Shown here piece by piece: positions 1-8,277 of a DNA stretch of 64,000 nucleotides (its first letter is position 1; the number at the start of each line of letters is the position of its first letter). The stretch spans positions 62,001 to 126,000 of the forward strand of contig NZ_BMVW01000016.1 of NCBI RefSeq assembly GCF_014650915.1. Reading direction: 5' to 3'. The notes beneath the pieces were generated by a model. It ran no database searches and was not told the origin of the DNA. It saw nothing but the letters and a program-made list of their open reading frames with translations. The position numbers were made by a program, and so were the translations under genes. Origin of the DNA: Streptomyces poonensis. GTDB lineage: Bacteria > Actinomycetota > Actinomycetes > Streptomycetales > Streptomycetaceae.

Positions 1-201
1 CTGAAGGAGGCCTTCAAGCACAAGGGCCCGGCGCTCGTCGACGTCGTCACCGACCCCAACGCCCTCTCCATCCCGCCGAAGATCAGCACGGAGATGGTGA
101 CCGGGTTCGCGCTGTCCGCCTCGAAGATCGTGCTGGACGGCGGTGTGGGCCGGATGCTCCAGATGGCCCGCTCCAACCTGCGGAACGTCCCGCGGCTCTG
201 A
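1..201 (+). CDS. poxB: Pyruvate dehydrogenase (quinone), PoxB-like, C-terminal end (partial)
   Basis: This is the last 66 codons of a gene that begins outside the window. The segment PALVDVVTDPNALSIPPKI fits the end of the C-terminal thiamine-diphosphate domain of PoxB/acetolactate-synthase-type enzymes, and the terminal amphipathic stretch (SASKIVLDGGVGRMLQMARS) fits the PoxB tail. In E. coli PoxB the C-terminal tail docks on the membrane and activates the enzyme, which decarboxylates pyruvate to acetate and passes electrons to quinone. The family call rests on only 66 residues; another ThDP-dependent enzyme is possible but the tail favours PoxB. Confidence 0.7.
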   Translation: MKEAFKHKGPALVDVVTDPNALSIPPKISTEMVTGFALSASKIVLDGGVGRMLQMARSNLRNVPRL

Positions 202-1008
202 GCGCGACCGGGTTCCGGGCTCCGCGCCGCTCCCCGTCCCGCTCGCCTACTGCTGTCGGCCGACCGCCTCGCGCGTGCCGTCGCGCGGCAGTGGGCGCAG
301 ACCGCGTCGTCGTCCCCGTCCCGCCGTATGCGCCATCCGGTGCCGTACGGACCGGAGCCGGGCACCGTACACCCCTGCTGTTCCCGGCGGACGGCGGCCC
401 GGACGCCGCTGTCGGGGCACTCGTGCGGCTCGGCCGGGGACGGCGGGCCCGGCGGCTGCCCGCGGCGGGTGCTGCGGAGGCGCACACCGGACCCTCGGCC
501 GCTGTCGTGGGCGCGGTGTGCGCCCCACGGCCGGCCGGCGGCCGTGCTCGCCCCCCGGATCCACGGCGTTCCGGCGCGGTCCGCCGACGCGGAGCTCCTC
601 ACGGATCCGGCGCGGACCCGTGACGGCGCCTGGCTGACCCACCTCGTGGGAGGCGCCCGCCGTGTGCCGTAGTTTCCGGGGCCTGGTCGCGTACGGCCGG
701 ATCGGCAGGCGCGCCTGGACATGCGATACCGACGGGCGCGGTCGGCATGGCGGCCGACAAGGCGCCCGGAATGCACCTTTCGGTATGCCGTGTCCGCATT
801 TTATCTGGGCATGGAACCGCTCTCATGTCTCACCGTAGTCCGGGTTGACGGAGTGCGTTCGAACGCCTACGCGCAGTGGTTGAGGATTCAGTATGACTGC
901 GCTGTTCCGGACCCGGGCATGGATCTCTCGAACGTGTTCGAGCAGGAGGGATTCGGCATCGGCGTGCGGGCGGGGGTCATGAAGAGGCAGGCACGAGGGG
1001 GTGGTTCC
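202..1008. other. Long intergenic region, poxB-like to RsbW-like gene
   Basis: About 800 bases without a convincing gene. Open frames here have arginine/proline-rich compositions typical of random GC-rich sequence. A relatively AT-rich patch around 775-805 is the most promoter-like part. The frame of the downstream ATPase stays open back to 721, but none of its upstream ATG/GTG codons has a well-placed ribosome binding site, so it may be untranslated leader or carry an alternative longer N-terminus. Confidence 0.4.
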
Positions 1009-1461
1009 ATGGGGGTCGGAACCTCTTCGACGGAGAAGGTGGAGGCAGCGACCGACAGCGCACCGGACCGGCCGGGGACGGGGCAGCTCCGGCGGCGACT
1101 CGGACGGGCGGACCTGCGCGCGGTCGCCGAGGCCCGCCGGGCACTCAGAGAGCTGCTCGGGCGCTGGGGGAAGCCCGGCAGGTCGGATGTCGCCGAGCTG
1201 CTGACCAGCGAACTCGTCACCAACGCGCTGATCCACACCGACCACGACGCGGTGCTGACGGCGACCGTCACGCCGCGCGGACTGCGCGTGGAAGTAAGGG
1301 ACTTCGTGGCCCGCAGGCCTTTGCTGCAGGTGCCGGACGCCGACTGCGACACGCACGGCAGGGGCCTGCTCCTGGTCCAGTCCCTCGCGGACGCGTGGGG
1401 AGTGCGGAGCCACGGAGTGGGCAAATCGGTGTGGTTCGAACTGAACGCGGACGTGGCCTGA
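1009..1461 (+). CDS. RsbW-like ATP-binding regulatory protein (HATPase_c)
   Basis: A 150-residue protein made of little more than a GHKL ATPase domain, like the many short anti-sigma-factor-type kinases of Streptomyces. The N-box is ELLTSELVTNALIH (about residues 63-76) and the G-box GRGLLLVQSLADAWGV (about 118-133); the C-terminal GKSVWFEL strand closes the fold. Such proteins usually bind or phosphorylate anti-anti-sigma factors or act as stand-alone anti-sigma factors; the partner is not visible here. The ATG at 1009 was chosen because CGAGGGGG lies about 7 bases upstream; in-frame starts at 811, 919 and 979 lack such a site. It ends before a strong hairpin shared with the convergent DUF2637 gene. 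Confidence 0.8.
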   Translation: MGVGTSSTEKVEAATDSAPDRPGTGQLRRRLGRADLRAVAEARRALRELLGRWGKPGRSDVAELLTSELVTNALIHTDHDAVLTATVTPRGLRVEVRDFVARRPLLQVPDADCDTHGRGLLLVQSLADAWGVRSHGVGKSVWFELNADVA

Positions 1462-1504
1462 GCGCCCGGACGCACGGCAAGCCCTCGTCATCGAATCGAG
1501 AGAG

Positions 1505-1548
1505 CCACGGAACGGGGGATCCACGGAACGGGGGATCCACGGAACGGG
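1505..1548. repeat. 16-bp tandem direct repeat, 2.75 copies
   Basis: The unit CCACGGAACGGGGGAT occurs at 1505-1520 and 1521-1536 and partially at 1537-1548. It lies just after the ATPase gene and runs into the terminator hairpin. Confidence 0.85.
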
Positions 1549-1584
1549 ACGGGGGCGCGGCGTACGCGCCGCGCCCCCGTCCCG
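1545..1584. terminator. Bidirectional hairpin terminator
   Basis: An 18-bp perfect inverted repeat (1545-1562 and 1567-1584) with a TACG loop, almost entirely G and C, sits between the convergent ATPase and DUF2637 genes. There is no U-tract, as is common in Streptomyces. Confidence 0.85.
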
Positions 1585-1611
1585 TGATGCTGTTCCGCGC
1601 CAGGGCGCGGG

Positions 1612-2658
1612 CTAGCCGAACTGCTGCTCAAGGTCCTTGAGTTTGCGCTCCAGGGAGTCCAGTCGCGGCAGGGCCTGTGTGTCGTCCTCCGCGGTGAGGT
1701 CGACGGTGATCGCCTTGTCCGAGCTGCTGCGGACCGGCTGCAGGGAGGGCCGGGTACGTACGGGCAGTGGGTCCCCGCCGGATATGGCAGGCTCCGAAGC
1801 GGCGGCGGGCGCGGCGGCGCGCTCGACGGCCGCCACCTCCACCTGACGGCTCTCGCCGCGGTTGAGCACACCGCGGTGACCACGGCTGATGGCCTTCAGC
1901 TGGGCGCGCTCCAGCTTCCCCTGCTCGCGCCGGCGCTGCCGCTCCTGCTCCTTCTGGCGCTGGTCGTCGCGCACCTCGTCCACGGCCTCGTCCAGGCTGC
2001 GCACGCCCTCCAGGAGCATCAGCGACCACGCCTTGTACGTCTCGCGCGGTGCCCGCAGCCAGCGGACGACACGGATCTGCGGCAGCGGGCGCGGGATCAG
2101 GCCCTGCTCGCGCAGCGCGGCCCGGCGGGTCTGCTTCAGCGCGCGGTCGAACAGCACCGCGGCCGAGAGGGACATGCCGGCGAAGAAGTGCTGAGCACCC
2201 TCGTGGCCGATGCCCGTGGGCGCGTGGACCCAGTTGAACCAGGCCGCGGCGCCCGCGAAGGTCCAGACGAGTATCCGGGAGCCGAGCGCCGCGTCGCCGT
2301 GGCTGGCCTCACGCACCGCGAGTACGGAGCAGAACATGGCGGCGCCGTCCAGGCCGAACGGGACCAGGTACTCCCAGCCGCCGGACAGGTTGAGGTTCTG
2401 CCGGCCGAAGCCGACCAGTCCGTGGAAGGAGAGTGCCGCCGCGACCGCGGCACAGCAGAAGAGAAGAACGTAGGAGGCCGTGCCGTATATGGCCTCCTTG
2501 CGCCTGCGGCGCTCCTCGCTGCGCTCCCAGGAGTCCTCGGTCTTCGTGTGCTCCCCGGACCGCTTGCCGCGCGCGAGCACCGCCACCGCCGCCAGCAGTC
2601 CCAGGAGCAGTACGGCGCCCGGAAGCAGCCAGTTCAGCGATATGTCGGTCAATCTCAT
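1612..2658 (-). CDS. DUF2637 membrane protein
   Basis: A 348-residue membrane protein. A first membrane span lies at about residues 9-29, followed by a short basic loop and about four more spans between 58 and 175 that carry the conserved DUF2637 features (LSFHGLVGFGRQ, EYLVPFGLDGAAMFCSVLAVREA, WFNWVHAP). The C-terminal half is cytoplasmic and charged, with a strongly coiled-coil-like segment at about 225-262 and a final LERKLKDLEQQF helix. DUF2637 relatives include SpdB-type plasmid spread proteins and chromosomal homologues of unknown function. The ATG at 2658 has AAGGGA upstream. The role is not known; the coiled coils suggest a membrane-anchored scaffold (inference). Confidence 0.8.
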   Translation of the reverse strand: MRLTDISLNWLLPGAVLLLGLLAAVAVLARGKRSGEHTKTEDSWERSEERRRRKEAIYGTASYVLLFCCAAVAAALSFHGLVGFGRQNLNLSGGWEYLVPFGLDGAAMFCSVLAVREASHGDAALGSRILVWTFAGAAAWFNWVHAPTGIGHEGAQHFFAGMSLSAAVLFDRALKQTRRAALREQGLIPRPLPQIRVVRWLRAPRETYKAWSLMLLEGVRSLDEAVDEVRDDQRQKEQERQRRREQGKLERAQLKAISRGHRGVLNRGESRQVEVAAVERAAAPAAASEPAISGGDPLPVRTRPSLQPVRSSSDKAITVDLTAEDDTQALPRLDSLERKLKDLEQQFG

Positions 2659-3163
2659 CAGGGGTCCCTTGCATTGGGATAGGGCCTAACGCCCGCCATA
2701 GTGGACCAATCCCCTCGGCCCTCAGGGGGTTTCGGGGCAAGAGGCCGCCAAATGAAGGGCAACGGGGTGCGCCAGGCGGAATTCTGCTCGAACTGCCGTG
2801 CGAGGGCCGGGAGTTGAGTGCGAATAAGACTACCCGTACGGGTGGTTCCTGGGAAACTTCCTGCGGCAGGTGAGGAGGATGTGAATCACCTGTAACCCGT
2901 GAGTCGTCCGCGTCGCGAGTTGATCTTATGGGGTGCGCCGCGCCCGGCGGCCCGCCCCGGGCTTCGCCCGAGGTCGCGGGGCGTGGTGTGATCAGCCGGG
3001 CGTCAACTGCTGCTTGACGCGGCGTCAGGTTGCGACCAGGTGTGACGTCAGTGGTCGGCTGACGCCACGTCAATCGAATGACGCCCCGTCGACCGGCAGC
3101 GGACTCGCGGGCCGTTCGCGAACGCCTTCGAGCGCACCCGGTCGACCCTGGGCCGTTCCGCGG
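2659..3163. other. Intergenic region with palindromes and a TGACG operator-like array
   Basis: About 500 bases with no credible gene. It holds a perfect 12-bp palindrome ACCCGTACGGGT (2832-2843), a small CGGGC-TTC-GCCCG hairpin (2958-2970) that could terminate the gene to its right, and a cluster of TGACG...CGTCA dyads at 3015-3091, described separately. The DUF2637 promoter must lie here. Confidence 0.5.
3015..3091. promoter_or_regulatory. Array of four TGACG(N)CGTCA dyads
   Basis: Dyads are seen at 3015-3027 (TGACGCGGCGTCA, perfect), 3043-3050 (TGACGTCA, perfect, no spacer), 3060-3072 (TGACGCCACGTCA, one arm mismatch) and 3079-3091 (TGACGCCCCGTCG, degenerate). Centres are about 19-25 bases apart, roughly two helical turns, which would allow cooperative binding on one face of the DNA. 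No regulator can be named from the motif. The closest gene read away from it is the DUF2637 gene, 360 bases off. Confidence 0.45.
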
Positions 3164-4006
3164 TCAGTTCGCCGCGGCGGCCGTCAGCTTGGCGATGCGG
3201 TCGCTCTCGCAGGTGCGCGGGCAGGTCGCGCAGGTGTCCTCCGGGCGCAGCGTGTAGAACATGCAGCAGCTGGCCCGGTCTCGGGTGGGCAGCGACTCGC
3301 CGTTCGGCCCGGTCAGTTCGCGGAAGGCCGCGGAGCCCACGTACGGCTTGGTCGTGCCCGGCAGCAGCAGTTCCAGTTCGCGCATCGCGCGCTCCTCCTC
3401 GCCGAGGAGGTGGGCGATGTACCAGAGGCTCTCGACGATCTCGTCGGTCGCCATGCCCCACAGGGCGCGTCCGCGCCGCCGCATCCGCGGGCCGAAGCCG
3501 TCGAGCAGCGGCTGGAGGTGCTCGGCCACGGCCTCCCGCAGCTCGGCGCGCAACGCCTCCTCGTCCGGCACGACGCGCGCACCGGGCAGGTGCGCGGCCG
3601 GGTCGTCCGGCAGGCAGGCGAACTCGCCGACCCGGACGGCCAGGCGGCCGAGCGTGCGCTGGAAGGAGACGTGCTCCGCCGGGAAGCGGGGCACCCGCCG
3701 CACCAGGAACCACGGAACGGTGAACAGCAGACAGGCCGGCCAGGCGTAGCGGTGCAGTCCGAAGGTGGCGATGACGTCCGGGCGGGCCTGCCGGCCGTAG
3801 TCCCGCACCACCTGCTCGTCGTCCCGGGCGAGGTACGCGTCGAGCTCCGGGCCGGCCTCGGCGAGCCGGGCGGCGCCCACCCAGCCGTCGCCGCGCGGGT
3901 CCTCGTCGGCCGGCGAGAGCTCCGTGACGCCGAGGCCGGGGAACACCTCGGTCAGGCGGGCGTACGCGTCCATCACGGGCGAGACGGCCGGTGCGGCGAA
4001 CGGCAT
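3164..4006 (-). CDS. FhuF-like ferric-siderophore reductase, 2Fe-2S
   Basis: A 280-residue cytoplasmic protein of the FhuF/ferric-iron reductase type. The diagnostic feature is the C-terminal cysteine cluster with C247 and C248 followed by C259, C262 and C266 (CCMFYTL, then CATCPRTC), which holds a 2Fe-2S centre in the family. The central part (LLFTVPWFLVRRVPRFP; LWYIAHLLGEEERAM) matches the helical body of the family. The enzyme reduces Fe(III) released from or bound to siderophores after uptake. Iron regulation is supported by IdeR/DmdR-like boxes starting 40 bases upstream of the ATG at 4006. No siderophore transporter lies next to it. Confidence 0.8.
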   Translation of the reverse strand: MPFAAPAVSPVMDAYARLTEVFPGLGVTELSPADEDPRGDGWVGAARLAEAGPELDAYLARDDEQVVRDYGRQARPDVIATFGLHRYAWPACLLFTVPWFLVRRVPRFPAEHVSFQRTLGRLAVRVGEFACLPDDPAAHLPGARVVPDEEALRAELREAVAEHLQPLLDGFGPRMRRRGRALWGMATDEIVESLWYIAHLLGEEERAMRELELLLPGTTKPYVGSAAFRELTGPNGESLPTRDRASCCMFYTLRPEDTCATCPRTCESDRIAKLTAAAAN

Positions 4007-4045
4007 GCGGGACCCCCGGGTTACACGGTCGTCGAGCGAGCATCA

Positions 4046-4095
4046 AAAGGTAAGCCTCACCTTACTCGATAGGTAAGGGGCACCTCACTGAGGTG
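4046..4095. promoter_or_regulatory. Tandem overlapping iron boxes (IdeR/DmdR1-like)
   Basis: The site AAAGGTAAGCCTCACCTTA at 4046-4064 agrees well with the DmdR1/IdeR consensus TTAGGTTAGGCTAACCTAA. A second, looser dyad (AGGT at 4071-4074 paired with ACCT at 4082-4085) follows, and it overlaps a perfect 15-bp palindrome CACCTCACTGAGGTG at 4081-4095. The block lies directly upstream of the FhuF-like gene and 117 bases before the divergent GntR gene, so it could affect both. Confidence 0.7.
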
Positions 4096-4211
4096 AGTCC
4101 ATGTGCTCCGTATTTGAACTGACGCTCGGTGCGCTTATGGTGCTTTACGACCGGTAATGACCCTGGTAACGCCCTTGGGCGCCCATGTACCACCAACCCG
4201 CAGGAGGACCC

Positions 4212-5189
4212 GTGGAGCAGGCAGGCCCACGCCGGCGCGACCCGCAGGCCTCCGCCGAGGCCGGAACGGGCGGAACGGGGCTCCCGGAGATCCGTACGCG
4301 GACGGCCACGCGCGTGCCGGCGCAGCAGCGGGCGGCGGACCCGGACCGTACGGCTTCCGCGGCGCGCGCAGCAGCTTCCGCGGTGCGTGTGTCCGCCCCG
4401 GCCCGTACCGCTCCCGCGGCCCGTACGGACACGGCCCGGGGCGAGCACGTGCACAGTGAGCCGCCCGTCCCAGGGGCCTGCCCGGACGGTTCCCGCCGGC
4501 TCGACGAGCCCGGCCGGCCGGACGGCTTCCGCCCGGAGGAGCGGCTCCGCCCCGCGCCGGGCCGTCCGGTCGTGCAGCGGGCCTCCGTGCGCGGGCAGAT
4601 ACTCGACGCCCTGCGCGCCGCCCTCGTGGCCGGGGAGCTCACGCCGGGGGAGGTGTACTCGGCGCCCGCGCTGGGCGAGCGCTTCGGGGTGTCCGCCACT
4701 CCGGTGCGCGAGGCCATGCAGCAGCTGGCCCTGGAGGGCGCCGTCGAGGTCGTGCCCAACCGCGGTTTCCGCGTGGTCCGGCGGGGCGCCCGCGAACTGG
4801 CCGAGCTCGCCGAGATCCGCTCCCTGCTCGAAGCCCCCGTGATCCTGCGTCTCGGCCGTACGCTGCCCGCCGCGCGCTGGGCCGAGCTGCGGCCCCTCGC
4901 CGAGGAGACGGCGCGGGCCGCGTCCTCCGGCTGCCGGGCCGCCTACGGCGAGGCCGACCGCGCCTTCCACCGCGCGGTGCTCGGCCTCGCCGGCAACGAG
5001 CAGCTGGTCCGCATCGCCGACGACCTCCAGCGCCGTACCCAGCTGCCGCTGGACAGTGTGCCCTCGGCCGCCGTGCGCGCCGAGCTGATGGCGGACGCGG
5101 CCGAGCACCTCGCCCTGCTGGACGCGCTCGGCGCGCAGGACCTGCAGGCCGCCGAGGGGCTGGTGGAGCGGCACTTCGGCAGTGCGTGA
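4212..5189 (+). CDS. GntR-family transcriptional regulator (FadR/FCD type) with long disordered N-terminus
   Basis: A 325-residue regulator from the chosen GTG at 4212, which has AGGAGG four bases upstream; an ATG nine codons earlier (4185) lacks a site. The first ~120 residues are low-complexity (Ala, Arg, Pro, Thr) and look disordered. The winged helix follows (VRGQILDALRAALVAGEL, then SAPALGERFGVSATPVREAM), and the C-terminus is the all-helical FCD effector domain, with EIRSLLEAPVILRL and DRAFHRAVLGLAGN. FCD domains usually bind small carboxylates through metal-liganding Asp/His residues. The ligand and targets are not evident. It is divergent from the iron-regulated reductase and convergent with the TPR-like gene. 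Confidence 0.8.
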   Translation: MEQAGPRRRDPQASAEAGTGGTGLPEIRTRTATRVPAQQRAADPDRTASAARAAASAVRVSAPARTAPAARTDTARGEHVHSEPPVPGACPDGSRRLDEPGRPDGFRPEERLRPAPGRPVVQRASVRGQILDALRAALVAGELTPGEVYSAPALGERFGVSATPVREAMQQLALEGAVEVVPNRGFRVVRRGARELAELAEIRSLLEAPVILRLGRTLPAARWAELRPLAEETARAASSGCRAAYGEADRAFHRAVLGLAGNEQLVRIADDLQRRTQLPLDSVPSAAVRAELMADAAEHLALLDALGAQDLQAAEGLVERHFGSA

Positions 5190-5216
5190 CCGCTGACCGT
5201 CACGGGGACACCGGGT

Positions 5217-5239
5217 GCGGGCGGCGGAGCGCCGCCCGC
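5217..5239. terminator. Hairpin terminator between convergent genes
   Basis: GCGGGCGGCG (5217-5226), a GAG loop, and CGCCGCCCGC (5230-5239) form a perfect 10-bp stem between the stop codons of the GntR gene and the TPR-like gene. Confidence 0.8.
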
Positions 5240-5253
5240 GGGGCGGCCCGGTC

Positions 5254-6027
5254 TCAGATCGTCGCCGCCGGCGGTGCCAGCTGCCGGGCCAGCCACGTCG
5301 GCACGCCGCCCAGCAGGCGGAACAGACGGCCCGCCTCCGCGCGCAGCCGGGACGCCTCCGGTTCGCTCTCCGCGTCGGCCAGGGACGCCAGCGCGGGCGC
5401 CGTCCCCACGAGGTAGCCCAGCTCCTCGCGGATCCGCAGCGACTCGGCGAACCCGTGCCGGGCCTCCGCCAGCTCGCCGTCGCGCAGCGCGAGCCCGGCC
5501 AGGTGCCGCCAGGTGAAGGACAGCAGCAGCGGATCGCCGTGGGCGGTGGCGCCCGCGTGGGCCCGGCGGTACGCGGCGCGGGCGGCCTGCGGGGCACGGG
5601 CCAGGTTCTCGGCGAGCAGCCCCCGGCGGAAGTCCAGCAGCGCCCGGCCCGGGGCGCCCGGAGCGATCAGCGCCGCCGCCCGGCCGAGCGCGGCCCGCGC
5701 CTCGTCCGCCCGGTCCCGGACGCCGAGCAGCGTCGCCGCGTACGCCAGCTGCCCGCGCTCGCAGGCCGCAGCACCTCGCTCGTCGTCGGTCCGGGCCTGC
5801 GCCTCGGCCGTGCGCAGCGCGTCCTCGGCCTCCTCCCAGCCCCGCTCCGTGTAGAGACAGCGCTCGACGAGAAGCGCGGCGCGCTGCAGCGCGGCCGCCG
5901 GCGAGGTCGGCTGGAGCAGTGCCGCCGCGTCGGCCCAGCAGGCGCGCGAGCGCAGCCGCCATACCGCGGTCTGGAGTGGATCGTCATCTGCGGTCGTTCC
6001 GGTACCAGACATGGCGGTATGCGCCAC
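5254..6027 (-). CDS. TPR-like helical repeat protein
   Basis: A 257-residue soluble protein composed of alpha-alpha helical hairpins rich in Ala, Leu and Arg, with several units reading like degenerate tetratricopeptide repeats (for example AAALQRAALLVERCLY, AEDALRTAEAQARTDDERGA, ELAEARHGFAESLRIREELG). No enzymatic motif is seen. Similar stand-alone repeat proteins are common in Streptomyces and have no known function. The GTG at 6027 is preferred because GGGAGG lies five bases upstream; the frame also opens six codons earlier. It may serve as a protein-interaction scaffold (inference). Confidence 0.65.
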   Translation of the reverse strand: MAHTAMSGTGTTADDDPLQTAVWRLRSRACWADAAALLQPTSPAAALQRAALLVERCLYTERGWEEAEDALRTAEAQARTDDERGAAACERGQLAYAATLLGVRDRADEARAALGRAAALIAPGAPGRALLDFRRGLLAENLARAPQAARAAYRRAHAGATAHGDPLLLSFTWRHLAGLALRDGELAEARHGFAESLRIREELGYLVGTAPALASLADAESEPEASRLRAEAGRLFRLLGGVPTWLARQLAPPAATI

Positions 6028-6179
6028 GTTGCCCTCCCCGAGCACGCCGTCGAGCTGTTGAGTGGTGGCCGCATCTCAGCACGGATCGCGGCGCCCGGCC
6101 AAGGGGGTGGGTGAAGGATTTCACAAAGTCATGGGGTGGGGACCGCGCGCCGTGAGACCCGGCGCGCGGCCCCTTGACC

Positions 6180-7940
6180 TCAGCTCATGCGCAGCGCCAG
6201 GAAGAAATCCAGCTTGTCCTCCAGGCGGGACAGATCCCGGCTCGTCAACTGCTCGATCCGGCCCACCCGGTACCGCAGCGTGTTGACGTGCAGATGCAGC
6301 CGCGCGGCGCAGCGCGTCCACGAGCCGTCACAGTCGAGGAACGCCTCCAGGGTGGGGATCAGCTCGGCGCGGTGGCGGCGGTCGTAGTCCCGCAGGGGGT
6401 CGAGCAGCCGGGCCGTGAAGGCGCGGCGCACGTCGTCCGGGACGAACGGCAGCAGCAGCACGTGCGAGGCCAGCTCCTGGTGGCCGGCCGCGCAGACCCG
6501 TCCGGGACGCGCCGCCGCCACCCGGCGCGCGTGCCGGGCCTCCTCCAGCGCGCCGCGCAGTCCCTCGGCCGAGTGCACCGCCGCGCTGACGCCGAGCGTG
6601 AGCCGCCCGTCGCCGTCCAGGCCCGCCGTCAGCGGATCGCGCACGGCCTCCAGCAGGGCGTCGGCGAGGATGCCGTTCTCCGAGCCGTCGTGCTCGGCCG
6701 TGACCGCAGGGAGGGGGACCAGCGCGATCGCCTCGGTGTCCGTGTGGGCGACGGCGATCCGGTCCGAGTGCTCGGTCCCGGACGCCAGGGGGTCCACGAG
6801 GATCTCCTCCAGCAGCGCCTGCGCGACCGCGCCGCCGTCCGCCTCGCCCGGCCGCTTGTTGCTTCCGGCCTGGGCGCCCGCGCCCCCGTCGCGCGTGTCG
6901 TCCCACTCCACCCGGGCCACGACGACCTGCCAGTGCGGCGCCGCGCCCAGCCCGGGCAGCAGCACGGGCGCGGCCACCCGCAGCCGGGCCGCGATCTCGG
7001 CGGGCGCGGCTCCCGTCTGCACCAGCTCCAGCACCTCCTGCGCGAGCCGCCGCCGCACGGTGCGCGCCGCGTCCCGCCGGTCCCGCTCCACCGCGATCAG
7101 CTGGGTCACCCCGTGCAGCAGGTCCAGCCGCTCCTCGGCCCAGTCCCCGGCGTCCGCCTCGACCGCGAGCAGCCACTCCGAGAGCACGGTCTCCCGTACG
7201 TCCCGTACGTCCCGGGCGGCGCCGGCGGACCGGCCCTCCGCCCCGGCCGGAGCGGGGCGGGGCTGCGCGCCGCGGATCGGGAAGAGCGAGTACGTCGCCG
7301 TGCCGACCGTCACCCGGTGCGGGCCGCGCCGTCCCGTACGGGCGGCTCCCAGGTGCTCGGCGGCGAGCCTCGAGGCCACCTCGGCGGGCAGCGTGGCCCC
7401 GTCGGCCCGCGGGCCCGCGACGGCCCGCCCGGTGGGGGAGAGCACCCACGCGCGCAGGTCGAGGTCGGAGCCCAGCAGGTCCAGCACCACGTCCGGGCCG
7501 CCGCCCGCCGGGCCGGAGGTCATCATCCGGCGGTGCCGGTCCACCACGGCCGCCAGGTCCCCGGCGCGCTCGCCCGAGACCTGTCGTACGACGTGCTCGG
7601 TGATCGTCGCGAAGGCCACCGACTCGTTGACGGCGAACAGCGGCATCCGGTGCCGGGCGCAGGCCGCGACCAGGTCCTCGGGCACGGCCCCCAGCTCGGC
7701 CTCGCCCGCGGCGAGCGCGGCGACCCCGGCGGTGGCCAGGATCCGGACGAACGGCTCGGAGTCCGTGGCGTCCCGGCGCCAGGCGAGCCCGGTGAGCACC
7801 AGCTCGCCGCCCGACAGATAGCGGCTGGGGTCCTTCAGGTCCGTGGTCATCACGCCGCGTACGGTGCGGTCCAGCTCGTCCCCGCCGCCGAGCAGCCGCA
7901 GGCCCAGCGCGTCGGTCTCCAGCAGTGCGCGCAGCCGCAT
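6180..7940 (-). CDS. pucR: PucR-family transcriptional regulator of purine catabolism
   Basis: A 586-residue regulator. The N-terminal PucR domain (starting MRLRALLETDALGLRLLGG, with DPSRYLSGGELVLTGLAW) is followed by a middle GGDEF-like region and ends in the signature PucR C-terminal helix-turn-helix (LEAFLDCDGSWTRCAARLH, then HVNTLRYRVGRIEQLT). In Bacillus, PucR controls the purine degradation genes and senses pathway intermediates such as allantoin. Here it is divergent from the xanthine dehydrogenase operon, which strongly suggests the same job. The frame is open 163 codons further upstream, but the ATG at 7940 begins the domain exactly. Confidence 0.88.
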   Translation of the reverse strand: MRLRALLETDALGLRLLGGGDELDRTVRGVMTTDLKDPSRYLSGGELVLTGLAWRRDATDSEPFVRILATAGVAALAAGEAELGAVPEDLVAACARHRMPLFAVNESVAFATITEHVVRQVSGERAGDLAAVVDRHRRMMTSGPAGGGPDVVLDLLGSDLDLRAWVLSPTGRAVAGPRADGATLPAEVASRLAAEHLGAARTGRRGPHRVTVGTATYSLFPIRGAQPRPAPAGAEGRSAGAARDVRDVRETVLSEWLLAVEADAGDWAEERLDLLHGVTQLIAVERDRRDAARTVRRRLAQEVLELVQTGAAPAEIAARLRVAAPVLLPGLGAAPHWQVVVARVEWDDTRDGGAGAQAGSNKRPGEADGGAVAQALLEEILVDPLASGTEHSDRIAVAHTDTEAIALVPLPAVTAEHDGSENGILADALLEAVRDPLTAGLDGDGRLTLGVSAAVHSAEGLRGALEEARHARRVAAARPGRVCAAGHQELASHVLLLPFVPDDVRRAFTARLLDPLRDYDRRHRAELIPTLEAFLDCDGSWTRCAARLHLHVNTLRYRVGRIEQLTSRDLSRLEDKLDFFLALRMS

Positions 7941-8277
7941 GTCTCTTCGCCGCCGTTCTCGTCGTGTCCGGTGTCCGCCTGTTTCGCTCGCTCGGCGGAC
8001 GGTGTTCTGGGGGCGGTGGCCGTGCTCACTGTTTCCCTGGCGAAACGGCGAGGTTTCTGATGGCCGCCATTCATACGAATCTACAAGACGGTCACCCTGG
8101 CCAGCCAACTCCTTCATGTTTTCAGTGACTGACCCTCGCCGCCGACAGCGCTGTGTACTGGCCCCGATCCACGTGAACAGCATCTGAACGCACCGCTGCG
8201 CGAGGGGTCCGCCGCCCTCCGTCCGGCTCGGCGCCGCCCTTCCCGCACGCCTCACGAGACGCAGAAGAGAGCCGGTC
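7941..8277. promoter_or_regulatory. Divergent promoter region of pucR and the xdh operon
   Basis: A 337-base intergenic region between the divergent regulator and xanthine dehydrogenase genes. It is locally AT-richer around 8055-8125. No clear palindromic operator could be singled out by eye. It must contain both promoters and, by analogy with other PucR systems, the PucR binding site. Confidence 0.5.

Noticed and set aside
6174..8060. Long plus-strand frame opposite the PucR gene
   Set aside because: Arg/Gln/Val-rich product without motifs; the PucR protein on the other strand is complete.
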